Shown: positions 1 to 8,482, counted from the stretch's first letter. The stretch is 64,000 nt of DNA from Bacillus sp. AFS029637 (GCF_002584985.1 NZ_NUPZ01000017.1:1-64000), one strand, 5' to 3'. Made by a program: numbers and translations. The notes: generated from the sequence alone by a model not told the origin.

Positions 1-110
1 ACAACGGCAGAGGGTCTCAACAAGAAAATAGCGGTAATAATGGGCTGAAAAATGAGGAGAAAAACGTTCCTGCCGAACAACATCAAGGGAATGAAAAGAA
101 GAATTCATAG
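1..110 (+). CDS. C-terminal end of an unidentified protein (5' truncated by window edge)
   Basis: Reading frame 3 is open from the window edge to a TAG at 108-110. It encodes about 35 residues rich in Asn, Gln, Glu and Lys, ending in NEKKNS. This is a hydrophilic, low-complexity tail with no recognisable domain, of the kind found at the C-terminus of membrane or wall-associated Bacillus proteins. The rest of the gene lies outside the window, so neither function nor start can be judged. Confidence 0.5.
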   Translation, partial: NGRGSQQENSGNNGLKNEEKNVPAEQHQGNEKKNS

Positions 111-123
111 AAAATTTAAGATG

Positions 124-268
124 GGAATTCGTTTCATGTTAGGGTTGAAATCATTTCGTGTAGCATGTAGCAACCTCACTAAAGGGTGAAATCTGTCCAA
201 AGTGGGATTGCATGCATTCGTAAGTTATTTGGAGTAGTCATTTGATCTCAAAGCTAACATGAAATTCC
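124..268 (+). repeat. Long inverted repeat, possible structured RNA leader or MITE-like element
   Basis: The left arm TTTCATGTTAG (132-142), preceded by GGAA (124-127), is matched by CTAACATGAAATTCC at 254-268. The arms enclose about 110 nt that contain further self-complementary pieces (AGGGTTG/CAACC and GCATG/CATGC). It lies between a gene end and the GH18/NodB/GT2 gene. It could be a folded 5' leader or a small mobile element. It does not match any riboswitch class I can recall. Confidence 0.4.
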
Positions 269-315
269 TATTAATATAGTTTGCACTTGTACTTAAAATA
301 AGGAAAAAGGAGTAT

Positions 316-3300
316 GTGAAAAATATAATGGAGAAAAACATTCAACAAGAGAAAGATAAATCAAAACCTGTTTTTTATGATCCTAAAGGGAGGAGAAACA
401 TAGCTTTTAGCTGGTTTCTATGTATCTCAATAGTTAGCGTAAGTATTGTATTTTATTTTTTCTTTCAAAGTATTTTTTCAACACCAGAAATTCCAAATAT
501 GAATCCTACTGTAAAACAAGATACTAAACTTGTACCAATTAATCAAAAGCTTAGTGACCAGCAGTTAAAGAAGGAAGAATTCAAACTAAATACCGAAATG
601 AAGGATAATAAAAATTTGGTGAATTCGACGAACGATAGTAAACAAGCTAAAGAAGTGTATGGTTTTTATGTAAATTGGGATGAAAATAGTACAGCGTCTT
701 TAAAGGAAAATATCGATTCATTAACCACGTTAGTACCAGAATGGTATCATTTAAAAGCAGATTTAACGATTAAAAGTGAGATAAAACCTGAGATTGTAAA
801 ACTAGCGAAAAAAAATCATGTGAAAATTATGCCGTTACTTACTAACTATACAGAAGAAGCTTCTGGACCTGATAGTGAGCTTATCCATAAGTTACTGAAT
901 TCTGCGAATGATGCGAAGACAAAGTTTATTAATGATTTAGTAAACCAAGTTGAAAAGAATCAGTTTTCAGGTATTAATATTGACTTTGAGGCCGTACCTG
1001 AAAGTGATAGAGAAAACTTAACAAATTTTATGAAAGAACTTACTACGGTCTTTCATAAACATGATTTGCTCGTTACACAAGATGTTCCAGCTAATGATAA
1101 GGCTTTTGATTATAGTGCATTAGCAAAAGTAATAGATCGAATGATTGTAATGATGTACGATGAGCACTATGGAGCGGGGGAACCAGGACCGATTGCTTCA
1201 AATAAATGGTTTCAACACACATTGAAAGAACTGAATATTCCGTCTAATAAACTTATAGTTGCTTTCGGTAACTATGGATATGATTGGGAAGTAAATAGTA
1301 AAGAACATGCGAAGTCTTTAACTTTTTCAGAAGTTATGACAATGGCTCATGATTCAAATATGAAAATTCAATGGGATAAGATTAGTGGAAATCCTTATTT
1401 TAGATATAAAACAGGAGAGAAAGAACATATTGCTTGGTTCTTAGATGGTATCACTCTCTATAATCAAGTGAAAGTCGCAATGGACAACAATGCAAAGGGA
1501 TTTGCATTATGGAGACTAGGAGCAGAAGATCCTGCAATATGGAAAGTTTTAAAAAATCCTATTGAGATACAAAAAAATCCTAATGTATTACATAAAATTA
1601 CTAGTTTAGATGAAGTGAATTATTCTGGAGAAGGTGAAATTTTACAGATTGAGAATGAAAGACAAAATGGATTGAGAGATTTTAAGGTGGGGAAAGATGG
1701 TTATCTTTCAGATGAAGTATATCAATCCTTATCGTCTGCATACGAAGTGCAACGATATGGAAAACCAAATGGGAAACAAGTAGTGTTAACATTTGATGAT
1801 GGACCAGATCCGAAATATACGCCGGAAATTTTAGATATATTAAAAGAGAATCAAATAAAAGCTGCTTTTTTTGTACTGGGTGAAAACGCGCAACTAAATT
1901 CTAGTATTGTGAAAAGAATATACGATGAAGGGCATGAAATTGGTAATCATACTTTCAAGCATCCTAACGTCGCTGATACGTCTTTACTACGAACAAAAGT
2001 AGAGCTTAATACGACGCAACGTTTGATTCAAGAAATAACTGGACATTCTACGGTTTTATTTAGGCCACCATATGAAGCGGATGCTAACCCGGATTCATCA
2101 AATGAAATATTGCCTATTTTACGTGCACAAAATATGAACTATACAATGGTAGCAGAAAAAGTTGATCCTGAGGACTGGGCAACACCATCAACAAATGAAT
2201 TAGTAAAGCGTGCTCTTAATCCCGTTTATAAGGGAGAGGGAAATATTATTCTTCTCCATGATGCGGGAGGGAATCGTACCCATACAGTAGAGGCGCTGCC
2301 AATCATTATTAAAGAACTTAAAAAGCATGGATATAGTTTTGTAACAATTTCTGATTTAATGAATAAAGAACGAGATGAAATTATGCCTCCTGTTTCTTCT
2401 GAGGGGAAGCAATATGTACTTTACAATAAAGCTGTATTTTCAGGAGCGGGATACTTTAAACATATATTAACAATTATTTTTTATATTGCTATTGGATTAG
2501 GTATTTTTCGATTCTTATTCTTAATTTATTTTGCATGGAAGCAGAAAAGAAAAACGCTATCTCGCTCTATTAATTCGTCCTATCAACCTTTTGTTAGTGT
2601 TGTCATAGCAGCATATAATGAAGAAAAGGTTATAGCCAAGACAATTCGCTCAATTTTGGATAGCAATTATAGAGAGTTTGAAGTTATTGTTGTGGATGAC
2701 GGATCGACAGATGATACGTCAAAAGTAATGCAAGAAACATTTTATAAACACCCTAAAGTTCGTTTAATTCAGAAAGAAAACGGCGGGAAATCATCGGCAA
2801 TGAACTTAGGGTTTCAACAATCTCGAGGAGAGATCATTGTCACTTTAGATGCGGATACTATTATTGCGCAAGACGCTATTTCTCTAATGGTTAGACACTT
2901 TGAAGATCAGAATGTAGCAGCAGTTTCAGGTAATGTCAAAGTGGGGAATAGGCGAAACTTGTTAACTACTTGGCAACATGTTGAGTATATTACAGGGTTT
3001 AATTTAGAACGTAGAGCTTTTGATGAGTTAAATTGTATTACAGTAGTTCCAGGAGCTATTGGGGCATGGCGTAAAAAGAATGTAGTTGAATGTGGCTATT
3101 TAAGCGAAGATACATTAGCAGAAGATACGGATCTTACTATTACATTTTTACGTCAAGGACATAGAATTGTATATGAAGAAAAGGCTTATGCTTTTACGGA
3201 ATCACCTGAAGATGTGAAAAGTCTCATTAAACAGCGATATCGTTGGTCATATGGTACACTCCAATGTCTTTGGAAACATCGAAAAGCATTGTTTCATGCG

Positions 3301-3675
3301 AAACATAAAACGTTAGGATTTATTGCATTGCCTAATATGTGGTTATTCCAATATGTTCTACAATTCATTGCTCCTTTAGCAGATATATTAATGATTATGG
3401 GGCTATTTGGTAGCAATCCGCTAAAAGTTTTAGGATTTTATTTTGTATTCTTTTTATTGGATCTTCTGGCGTCTCTGTTTGCATTTAAATTAGAGAAAGA
3501 GGACCCTAAACCGTTAGTGTGGTTAATTTTACAACGCTTTATTTATCGTCAATTTATGACTTATGTTGTCATTAAATCTATATTCTCATCTATTCGAGGA
3601 GTAGCGGTAGGATGGAATAAATTAAAGAGAATGGGGAGTGTTAAGCATTCCTCGGAACATAAGGAGGCATCATAA
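316..3675 (+). CDS. Fused GH18-like hydrolase / polysaccharide deacetylase / GT2 glycosyltransferase
   Basis: This 1119-residue membrane protein carries three carbohydrate-active domains. After a short cytoplasmic tail and one membrane helix (about 30-50) comes a GH18-like domain (about 112-420) with the catalytic-type motif GINIDFE near 219-225. A NodB polysaccharide deacetylase follows (about 485-690) with TFDDGPD near 492-498 and the metal motif NHTFKHP near 545-551. A helix near 714-740 leads to a GT2 domain with VVDDGSTDD (about 793), DADT (about 846), EDTD (about 936) and QRYRW (about 973), then C-terminal membrane helices. Family knowledge suggests synthesis, deacetylation and trimming of an N-acetylhexosamine polymer, with the first two domains outside the cell. 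The start may be GTG 316 or ATG 328; the AAGGAG at 307-312 is not ideally spaced for either. Confidence 0.85.
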   Translation: MKNIMEKNIQQEKDKSKPVFYDPKGRRNIAFSWFLCISIVSVSIVFYFFFQSIFSTPEIPNMNPTVKQDTKLVPINQKLSDQQLKKEEFKLNTEMKDNKNLVNSTNDSKQAKEVYGFYVNWDENSTASLKENIDSLTTLVPEWYHLKADLTIKSEIKPEIVKLAKKNHVKIMPLLTNYTEEASGPDSELIHKLLNSANDAKTKFINDLVNQVEKNQFSGINIDFEAVPESDRENLTNFMKELTTVFHKHDLLVTQDVPANDKAFDYSALAKVIDRMIVMMYDEHYGAGEPGPIASNKWFQHTLKELNIPSNKLIVAFGNYGYDWEVNSKEHAKSLTFSEVMTMAHDSNMKIQWDKISGNPYFRYKTGEKEHIAWFLDGITLYNQVKVAMDNNAKGFALWRLGAEDPAIWKVLKNPIEIQKNPNVLHKITSLDEVNYSGEGEILQIENERQNGLRDFKVGKDGYLSDEVYQSLSSAYEVQRYGKPNGKQVVLTFDDGPDPKYTPEILDILKENQIKAAFFVLGENAQLNSSIVKRIYDEGHEIGNHTFKHPNVADTSLLRTKVELNTTQRLIQEITGHSTVLFRPPYEADANPDSSNEILPILRAQNMNYTMVAEKVDPEDWATPSTNELVKRALNPVYKGEGNIILLHDAGGNRTHTVEALPIIIKELKKHGYSFVTISDLMNKERDEIMPPVSSEGKQYVLYNKAVFSGAGYFKHILTIIFYIAIGLGIFRFLFLIYFAWKQKRKTLSRSINSSYQPFVSVVIAAYNEEKVIAKTIRSILDSNYREFEVIVVDDGSTDDTSKVMQETFYKHPKVRLIQKENGGKSSAMNLGFQQSRGEIIVTLDADTIIAQDAISLMVRHFEDQNVAAVSGNVKVGNRRNLLTTWQHVEYITGFNLERRAFDELNCITVVPGAIGAWRKKNVVECGYLSEDTLAEDTDLTITFLRQGHRIVYEEKAYAFTESPEDVKSLIKQRYRWSYGTLQCLWKHRKALFHAKHKTLGFIALPNMWLFQYVLQFIAPLADILMIMGLFGSNPLKVLGFYFVFFLLDLLASLFAFKLEKEDPKPLVWLILQRFIYRQFMTYVVIKSIFSSIRGVAVGWNKLKRMGSVKHSSEHKEAS

Positions 3676-3702
3676 GAGGGCAGGTTACCTGCTCTCTTTT
3701 TC
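3676..3702 (+). terminator. Rho-independent terminator
   Basis: GAGGGCAGG-TTA-CCTGCTCTC followed by TTTTTC, starting directly after the stop codon of the GH18/NodB/GT2 gene. Confidence 0.85.
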
Positions 3703-3809
3703 ATTGGTTTTATTAAGTTGAATCTAGAGTAGATGTAATATAAAACATTCTGTTTCCATAACGAAATTTCTATTCATTACTGATAGTGAGACATTATGTT
3801 AAGACACTC

Positions 3810-3833
3810 CTTTAGTTTCGGACTAAAGTTTTT
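3810..3833 (+). other. Small hairpin upstream of the ArsR-type gene
   Basis: CTTTAGT (3810-3816) and ACTAAAG (3822-3828) form a perfect 7-bp stem with a TTCGG loop, followed by a short T run. It lies about 95 nt before the ArsR start. It could be an attenuator-like terminator or simply the end of a repeat; its role is not clear. Confidence 0.35.
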
Positions 3834-3928
3834 AAAAATATTTTTTTTATGACGGACACAAAATCTTATATCCTTTCGAATTATATATATGAATATCATT
3901 AATATTTATATAAAAGGGGAGAAAACAT

Positions 3929-4195
3929 ATGAAAGAAATGTATGAAGAAATCACTGAGGTATTAAAGGTATTGGCGCATCCTGTCCGTTTATCTTTAGTA
4001 AAAATAATGATTACAAAAGGACCAATTAACGTAACAACAATGTATGAAACATTAGGAATGCCTCAAAGTACAATTAGTCAACATTTATCCAAACTAAAAG
4101 CTACGAAAGTTGTTACAGGTACTCGAAAAGGATTAGAAATTTATTATGAAGTAACGGATAGTCGCACAAAAGCGATATTATTAAGTTTGGGTTAA
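3929..4195 (+). CDS. ArsR-family winged-helix transcriptional regulator
   Basis: An 88-residue protein that is essentially one winged helix-turn-helix. It opens with VLKVLAHPVRLSLVKIM, typical of ArsR repressors, and has a recognition helix PQSTISQHLSKLKA at about 45-58. The wing with TRKGLEIYYEV follows. The classical metal-binding ELCVCDL motif is absent from helix 3 (here VTTMYETLGM), so it is unlikely to sense arsenic, cadmium or zinc in the usual way; its signal is unknown. AAAGGGGAGA (3913-3922) lies 7 nt before the ATG. It stands alone, with AT-rich DNA upstream and a repeat element downstream. Confidence 0.8.
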   Translation: MKEMYEEITEVLKVLAHPVRLSLVKIMITKGPINVTTMYETLGMPQSTISQHLSKLKATKVVTGTRKGLEIYYEVTDSRTKAILLSLG

Positions 4196-4321
4196 AGGGT
4201 GACTGTTTAGAATTTAAAATTAAGAAGAGGGTACGAAAGCAATTCAGCGCCTATAATTTTCTTATTAACAGTAGTCGTATGCGTTGTTGTTTTTAATTTG
4301 TTTAATATATTTCTTTATTTG

Positions 4322-4425
4322 GGTCTTGCCGTATCACTATCAAGCTAAAGTTTAAATGGACTATAAAAATGACAGTTTTCTTATTAGGGTCTTTTTGTTA
4401 GCTTGATAGTGATGTGCCGTTCCCA
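4322..4425. repeat. Inverted repeat element ending in TTAGCTTGATAGTGAT arms
   Basis: ATCACTATCAAGCTAA (4333-4348) is the reverse complement of TTAGCTTGATAGTGAT (4398-4413). The arms enclose about 50 nt of AT-rich DNA, and the flanks (GGGTCTTGCCGT and GTGCCGTTCCCAC) are also partly complementary. A relative of one arm (TTAGTTTGATAGCGATGG) occurs at 28826. This resembles the short dispersed repeats of the B. cereus group, but I cannot assign it to a named bcr family from sequence alone. Confidence 0.6.
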
Positions 4426-4453
4426 CTAGTATGTAAAGAAGTTGGTAGTTTTT

Positions 4454-4777
4454 TTAGTCATGTAATCTTTTGATTTGATGATCTTTTCCCCATGCAAATA
4501 ATTCATCCATAATTTGTATTAAAGATTTTCCATGTTCACTTATTGTGTATTCAACCTTTGGTGGTACTTCTTGATATACAGTACGATGGATAATCCCATC
4601 AGCTTCAAGTTGCCGAAGTTGTTGTGTGAGAACTTTTTGGGTAATGTTTGGAATTTCTCGCTTGATTTCATTTGTTCGCATTTTTCCATCTGCCAAAACA
4701 CATAAAACATGAACTTTCCATTTTCCACCAATTACTTCGAGTGTCGTTGCAATTGGGCAATCATCATTTTGATTCAT
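4454..4777 (-). CDS. HxlR-family transcriptional regulator (redox-type)
   Basis: A 107-residue single-domain HxlR winged-helix regulator. It begins MNQNDDCPIATTLEVIGGKWK, with the conserved Cys7 that in relatives such as YodB, CatR and HypR senses quinones, aldehydes or disulfide stress. The recognition region is ITQKVLTQQLRQLEADGII and the wing is PPKVEYTISEHG. ATG 4777 is chosen because GGAGGTG lies 7-8 nt upstream, rather than a more distal in-frame start. It is divergent from a flavodoxin-fold oxidoreductase, with a palindrome in the shared intergenic region. By family precedent it probably represses that neighbour until its Cys is modified. Confidence 0.85.
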   Translation of the reverse strand: MNQNDDCPIATTLEVIGGKWKVHVLCVLADGKMRTNEIKREIPNITQKVLTQQLRQLEADGIIHRTVYQEVPPKVEYTISEHGKSLIQIMDELFAWGKDHQIKRLHD

Positions 4778-4792
4778 ATAACACCTCCACAG

Positions 4793-4836
4793 GTACTTCA
4801 AGGTTCCTAAAGCACTTGAAAGTACGTACTTTTCAA
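4793..4836. promoter_or_regulatory. Probable HxlR operator between divergent genes
   Basis: AAAGTACGTACTTT (4819-4832) is a perfect 14-bp palindrome, extended by TTG on the left and CAA on the right. A further GTACTTCAAG (4794-4803) mirrors CTTGAAAGTAC (4815-4825). Repeated GTAC half-sites between an HxlR gene and its divergent oxidoreductase fit an autoregulatory operator. Confidence 0.6.
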
Positions 4837-4898
4837 TTATATGTAACTCATACATACTCATACGTAAAGGATTGAATAATTTACAAAGGGGATGGAAA

Positions 4899-5435
4899 AT
4901 GATGAGAACACTTGTAATTGTAGCACACCCTGAAATTGAAAAATCAAAAATTAATAAAAGATGGATAGAAGAACTTGAGAAATATTCGGATGAAATTGCG
5001 GTGCATGAATTATATAAAGCGGCACCAAATTGGGAGTTTAATATTGAAGAAGAGCAAAAGCTGTTAGTAGAACATGACAGATATATATTCCAATTTCCGC
5101 TTTACTGGTATAGCTCACCACCATTATTAAAAAAATGGTTCGATGATGTATTAACATATGGATTTGCTTACGGATCAAAAGGGGATAAAGTGAAGGGGAA
5201 AGAATTTGGTGTAGCTATTTCGATAGGTGGATTAGAAAAAGACTATGAAAATAGCGGAATCACAATGGATGAATTAACGAAACCATTTCAAGCTACGTGC
5301 TTATATACAGATATGAAATTTATACCTTCATTTTATTTATACGGTGCAGAATATAAACTGAGCGATGAAGAGATTGATAAAAGCGCACCTGAGTATGTGC
5401 GCTATGTGATGAATAAGGAGTATTCGAATATATAA
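4899..5435 (+). CDS. NAD(P)H-dependent quinone/flavin oxidoreductase, flavodoxin-like fold
   Basis: A 178-residue protein of the KefF/YwrO/NQO1-like flavodoxin-fold family. It has the N-terminal strand RTLVIVAHPEIEKS, in which the loop after the strand binds FMN phosphate. The family signature FQFPLYWYSSPPLLKKWFDDV follows at about 71-92, then GFAYG and ISIGG. It should be a soluble two-electron reductase for quinones or electrophiles. ATG 4899 is preferred because AAAGGGGA sits 6 nt upstream; an upstream TTG at 4872 lacks such a site. It is divergent from the HxlR gene, whose palindromic operator overlaps the promoter region, so induction by electrophiles is likely. Confidence 0.85.
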   Translation: MMRTLVIVAHPEIEKSKINKRWIEELEKYSDEIAVHELYKAAPNWEFNIEEEQKLLVEHDRYIFQFPLYWYSSPPLLKKWFDDVLTYGFAYGSKGDKVKGKEFGVAISIGGLEKDYENSGITMDELTKPFQATCLYTDMKFIPSFYLYGAEYKLSDEEIDKSAPEYVRYVMNKEYSNI

Positions 5436-5440
5436 AGAGA

Positions 5441-5468
5441 AGTATCCCTGAGAAGGGATACTTTTTTT
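5441..5468 (+). terminator. Rho-independent terminator
   Basis: AGTATCCC-TGAGAA-GGGATACT with a following run of seven T. Confidence 0.9.
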
Positions 5469-5622
5469 ATGTATTAAAATTACATTTTTTTCATTTAGTA
5501 TACCAGATGATAACTTTGGAGGAATACTTGTTAATAATGGAAAGGTTAATGTTTTACTATATAATTTATATTGTGTAAGATGATATAGAATATTCAATTA
5601 ACTAATAAGGGAAGAGATGTAA

Positions 5623-6186
5623 ATGAAGCTGCCGTTATTAGAAATAGAGACAAAAAGACTCATGATTCGTCCGTTTCAAAAAGAGGATTATGAAAGTTGG
5701 TTAGATGGTTTTAATAAGAGGCTTACATCTCAGTATAAATATGATGATGGCTATCAAGCTATGCCGTCTTCAACAAAAGAATGGTTTACGGAATGGATAA
5801 GAGGTTTTGATGAAGCGGCACATCGAGATGAGATGTATGTATTAGGCATTTTCAGAAAAGAAGATGGGGCCAATATTGGAAAGTTAGAGCTTATAAAAAT
5901 TTTGCGTATGGATTATCAATGGGCGATGATGGGATATTCAATTCATAATCAATATTGGAAAAATGGATACGGGATTGAAAGTGTAAAATCGGCGTTACCG
6001 TTGTTTTTTAATAGTCTTCAATTTCATAGAATCGAATTACATATACATGTTGATAATGAGCCATCCGTTCGTTTGGCAGAGAGATCGGGGTTTTCTTTTG
6101 AAGGTAAGAGAGAGGCGTTTTCTTTAGAAAATGGTAAGTGGGTGGATTTTCTTATTTATTACCAGAATAAGGAGATGAATGTATGA
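5623..6186 (+). CDS. GNAT acetyltransferase, RimJ/RimL type
   Basis: 187 residues beginning LPLLEIETKRLMIRPFQKEDYESW, the usual opening of RimJ/RimL-like N-acetyltransferases. The acetyl-CoA binding region falls around WKNGYGIESVKSALPLFF, and the C-terminal part IELHIHVDNEPSVRLAERSGF contains the typical N..S...AE..GF signature. These enzymes acetylate protein N-termini, antibiotics or small amines; the substrate cannot be read from sequence. It overlaps the next SDR gene by 4 nt (ATGA), so the two are almost certainly co-transcribed and translationally coupled. GGGAAGAG lies about 6 nt before the ATG. Confidence 0.85.
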   Translation: MKLPLLEIETKRLMIRPFQKEDYESWLDGFNKRLTSQYKYDDGYQAMPSSTKEWFTEWIRGFDEAAHRDEMYVLGIFRKEDGANIGKLELIKILRMDYQWAMMGYSIHNQYWKNGYGIESVKSALPLFFNSLQFHRIELHIHVDNEPSVRLAERSGFSFEGKREAFSLENGKWVDFLIYYQNKEMNV

Positions 6187-6887
6187 GAGTGTTTATTACA
6201 GGAGGAAACCGAGGGTTAGGACTGCAGTTAGTAAAAATATTTCATGAAAATGGGCATATCGTTTATCCGTTAGTTAGAACTGGGGTTGCGGTAACGCAAT
6301 TACAGCAAACGTTTAGTTGTAGATGTTTTCCTATATTAGCAGATTTATCGTCTGATGAGAGTACCACGCAAATTAAGGATCAGCTCGCGGAACATACAGA
6401 GTATATTGACTTAGTTATAAATAACGCTGGGATACCTGGAAAGGAAACTGAGATTTTACATACGAATTCAGAAGAGTTAGCGGACTTATTTAATATTCAT
6501 TGCTTAGGTGTAATTCGAGCTGTAAAAGGTACATATGTAGCTTTAGCTAAATCGGATCATCCGAGAATAATAAATGTGTCCTCTCGATTAGGTTCATTGC
6601 ATAAGATGGCGAACAAAGAGTTTCCGCAAGGGCAGTTTTCATATTCTTATAGAATTGCTAAGGCTGCACAAAATATGTTGACACTCTGCTTACAGCAAGA
6701 GCTTGAGAATAAAGGAATTGGTGTAACTGCAATTCACCCTGGAAAACTAAAGACTGAAATTGGTGCTTTTGATGCGAATTTGACTCCGGCTGAAGGTGCC
6801 CAAAATATATATGAGTGGGTAATAGAGTTAAATGAGGGAAATTCAGGAAGGTTTATTGAGCCGGGTGTAGGGGAGCTGAAGTGGTGA
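6183..6887 (+). CDS. Short-chain dehydrogenase/reductase (SDR)
   Basis: A 234-residue classical SDR. The Rossmann motif TGGNRGLG is at residues 6-13, the NNAG motif follows VINNAGIPG, the catalytic Ser lies in INVSSRLGSL, and YRIAK supplies Tyr and Lys. It should be a soluble NAD(P)H-dependent oxidoreductase; the substrate is unknown. The closest general type is the CsgA/sniffer-like SDR group. It is the second gene of a two-gene operon with the upstream GNAT enzyme (ATGA overlap). A weak hairpin follows the stop. Confidence 0.85.
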   Translation: MRVFITGGNRGLGLQLVKIFHENGHIVYPLVRTGVAVTQLQQTFSCRCFPILADLSSDESTTQIKDQLAEHTEYIDLVINNAGIPGKETEILHTNSEELADLFNIHCLGVIRAVKGTYVALAKSDHPRIINVSSRLGSLHKMANKEFPQGQFSYSYRIAKAAQNMLTLCLQQELENKGIGVTAIHPGKLKTEIGAFDANLTPAEGAQNIYEWVIELNEGNSGRFIEPGVGELKW

Positions 6888-6910
6888 GAAGTTTGAAATT
6901 TCAATATAAA

Positions 6911-6945
6911 AGAATAAAGCCCAGCACATAGCAGGGCCTTCATTA
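6911..6945. terminator. Weak bidirectional terminator between converging genes
   Basis: GCCC-a-GC with GC-a-GGGC around loop ACATA gives a 7-bp stem with one mismatch, flanked by A-rich and T-rich DNA. It lies between the ends of the SDR gene and the minus-strand small gene. Confidence 0.5.
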
Positions 6946-7152
6946 TCTGTTCAATACTTCAATATACGAAGCATCTCCCGTTGTTCGTAAAGCGGAGCGG
7001 AAATTATGATTTTCTAACGTTTCAGCAACGTGTTTTAATTGCTGTGCATCATCATGGTGAATAAGTAAACTATCTGAACCGCTTTCTTCTATATGAATGT
7101 GTTCGACATTTCCAATGGCATCATGTATAGCTTTTAAAAATTCAGGCTTCAT
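6943..7152 (-). CDS. Conserved-looking small protein of unknown function
   Basis: A 69-residue soluble protein with no cysteine and no membrane segment: MKPEFLKAIHDAIGNVEH, then a charged middle with paired His and Asp, ending in YIEVLNR. The alternating helix-strand pattern suggests a small alpha/beta fold. An excellent AGGAGG site lies 5 nt before the ATG at 7152, which supports it as a real gene. It is monocistronic and converges on the SDR gene. I do not recognise the family. Confidence 0.7.
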   Translation of the reverse strand: MKPEFLKAIHDAIGNVEHIHIEESGSDSLLIHHDDAQQLKHVAETLENHNFRSALRTTGDASYIEVLNR

Positions 7153-7235
7153 ATTGTCCTCCTATATGTATGTAACGTCGTTATTAGTATTTCCTTATTT
7201 TTGAAATATAAAAGTGAAAGAAGGGAGAAATAAAA

Positions 7236-7985
7236 ATGAATATAAAGCAGTTTAAAGAGCATATTACATCACTTTTTGAAGAGCATCTTCATAAATACGG
7301 TGATGACGAATATGGTTTTACTCATATTAGTAAAGAAGAATTTCACAAAATAGGTTACACAACAAATGTAACGTTAGAAACGATTGAAGAAGCGTATCGA
7401 AATGGAGTCGATATGATCGTTACACATCATGCACCTTGGAGTTTTTTATTTGGTATGGAAGAGGCTTGTATTGAGAAATTAAAACAATACGAAATGAATC
7501 ATTTTTGGATTCATTTGCCGTTAGATTTTGTGGAATTTGGAACGTGTACGTCGCTATTTCATGAAATTGGGATAGATACAATTTTAGAATACTCTACGTA
7601 TGAGGAAGAGGAATTACCTGGAATAGGTGAGTTTGAAGAAGCGATTCCCTTTTCAAACTTAGTTGGAAAACTGGAAGAAAGAATGGAAGAGAAAGTGAAG
7701 AGCTGGAGGAATCATGATAAACCAGTAAAACGAATTGCGATTTTAACTGGTGCAGGAAACAATACAAATTTGATTGAGCGAGCGTTAGAAAAAGGTTGTG
7801 ATACGTACATAACAGGAGAAAAAACATTATATACGGTGCAACATGCGAAATTTAAAGGCATTAATTTAATTGTAGGTAGTCATACGTTTACAGAGGTGTT
7901 TGGTGTAGAGAGCTTGGCTCGTAAGCTAAAGGGAATAGATAAATCAATAGAAATTACTAGATTAAATGAAGATCATTTGGAGTGA
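7236..7985 (+). CDS. Nif3-like dinuclear metal-binding protein
   Basis: 249 residues matching the NIF3/YbgI family. The signature VTHHAPW near residue 62-68 supplies paired His ligands, and the C-terminal GEKTLYTVQHAKFKGINLIVGSH region supplies the second His/Glu set. Family members bind two metal ions and hexamerise; their reaction is still poorly defined, and some are annotated as GTP cyclohydrolase 1 type 2. A good GGGAG site precedes the ATG. The stop is followed within 6 nt by the start of a Nudix gene, so the pair is likely an operon. Confidence 0.85.
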   Translation: MNIKQFKEHITSLFEEHLHKYGDDEYGFTHISKEEFHKIGYTTNVTLETIEEAYRNGVDMIVTHHAPWSFLFGMEEACIEKLKQYEMNHFWIHLPLDFVEFGTCTSLFHEIGIDTILEYSTYEEEELPGIGEFEEAIPFSNLVGKLEERMEEKVKSWRNHDKPVKRIAILTGAGNNTNLIERALEKGCDTYITGEKTLYTVQHAKFKGINLIVGSHTFTEVFGVESLARKLKGIDKSIEITRLNEDHLE

Positions 7986-7990
7986 GGGAA

Positions 7991-8482
7991 ATGGTAACTA
8001 TATACGCAAATTATGGGGAATCAAAAGTGAAGTTAACATGGAAAAAAGATTGTATATTGCCAGAATACGAAAGGATCACGAGTGTTCACGGTTTTTGTTT
8101 TCATAAAAATAAGGTTTTACTAATAAACCATGAACAGCGTGGTTGGGACTTTCCTGGTGGGCATATAGAAGAAGGAGAACTATCAGAAGAATGTTTTAAA
8201 AGAGAAGCATGGGAAGAAGGGTATGTAAAAGGAGAATGTGCTTTATTGGGATATATTATCGTTGATCATAGTGATAATCCTAATTGGAATGAAAATAGTC
8301 CGTATCCGAAAGTGGGATATCAGCCATTCTACCGAATGGAGATTAATGAAATACATGAGTTTGATGGGGAATATGAATCTGATAACAGGATGTTTGTTAA
8401 CGTAGAAGAAATTGCGTCGCATTATCATAAATGGAATGAATTATATGATGAAATATTGAAGGAAGCCGCTGCAATAAAATAA
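7991..8482 (+). CDS. Nudix hydrolase
   Basis: A 163-residue single-domain Nudix protein. The Nudix box GHIEEGELSEECFKREAWEEGY fits G-x5-E-x7-RE-x2-EEG, with all catalytic acidic residues present. The N-terminal part carries HGFCFHKNKVLLINHEQRGWDFPGG. It hydrolyses a nucleoside diphosphate-linked substrate that sequence cannot identify. ATG 7991 is chosen because GGAG at 7979-7982 is 8 nt upstream; the in-frame GTG at 7982 overlaps that site. It directly follows the Nif3-like gene. Confidence 0.85.
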   Translation: MVTIYANYGESKVKLTWKKDCILPEYERITSVHGFCFHKNKVLLINHEQRGWDFPGGHIEEGELSEECFKREAWEEGYVKGECALLGYIIVDHSDNPNWNENSPYPKVGYQPFYRMEINEIHEFDGEYESDNRMFVNVEEIASHYHKWNELYDEILKEAAAIK

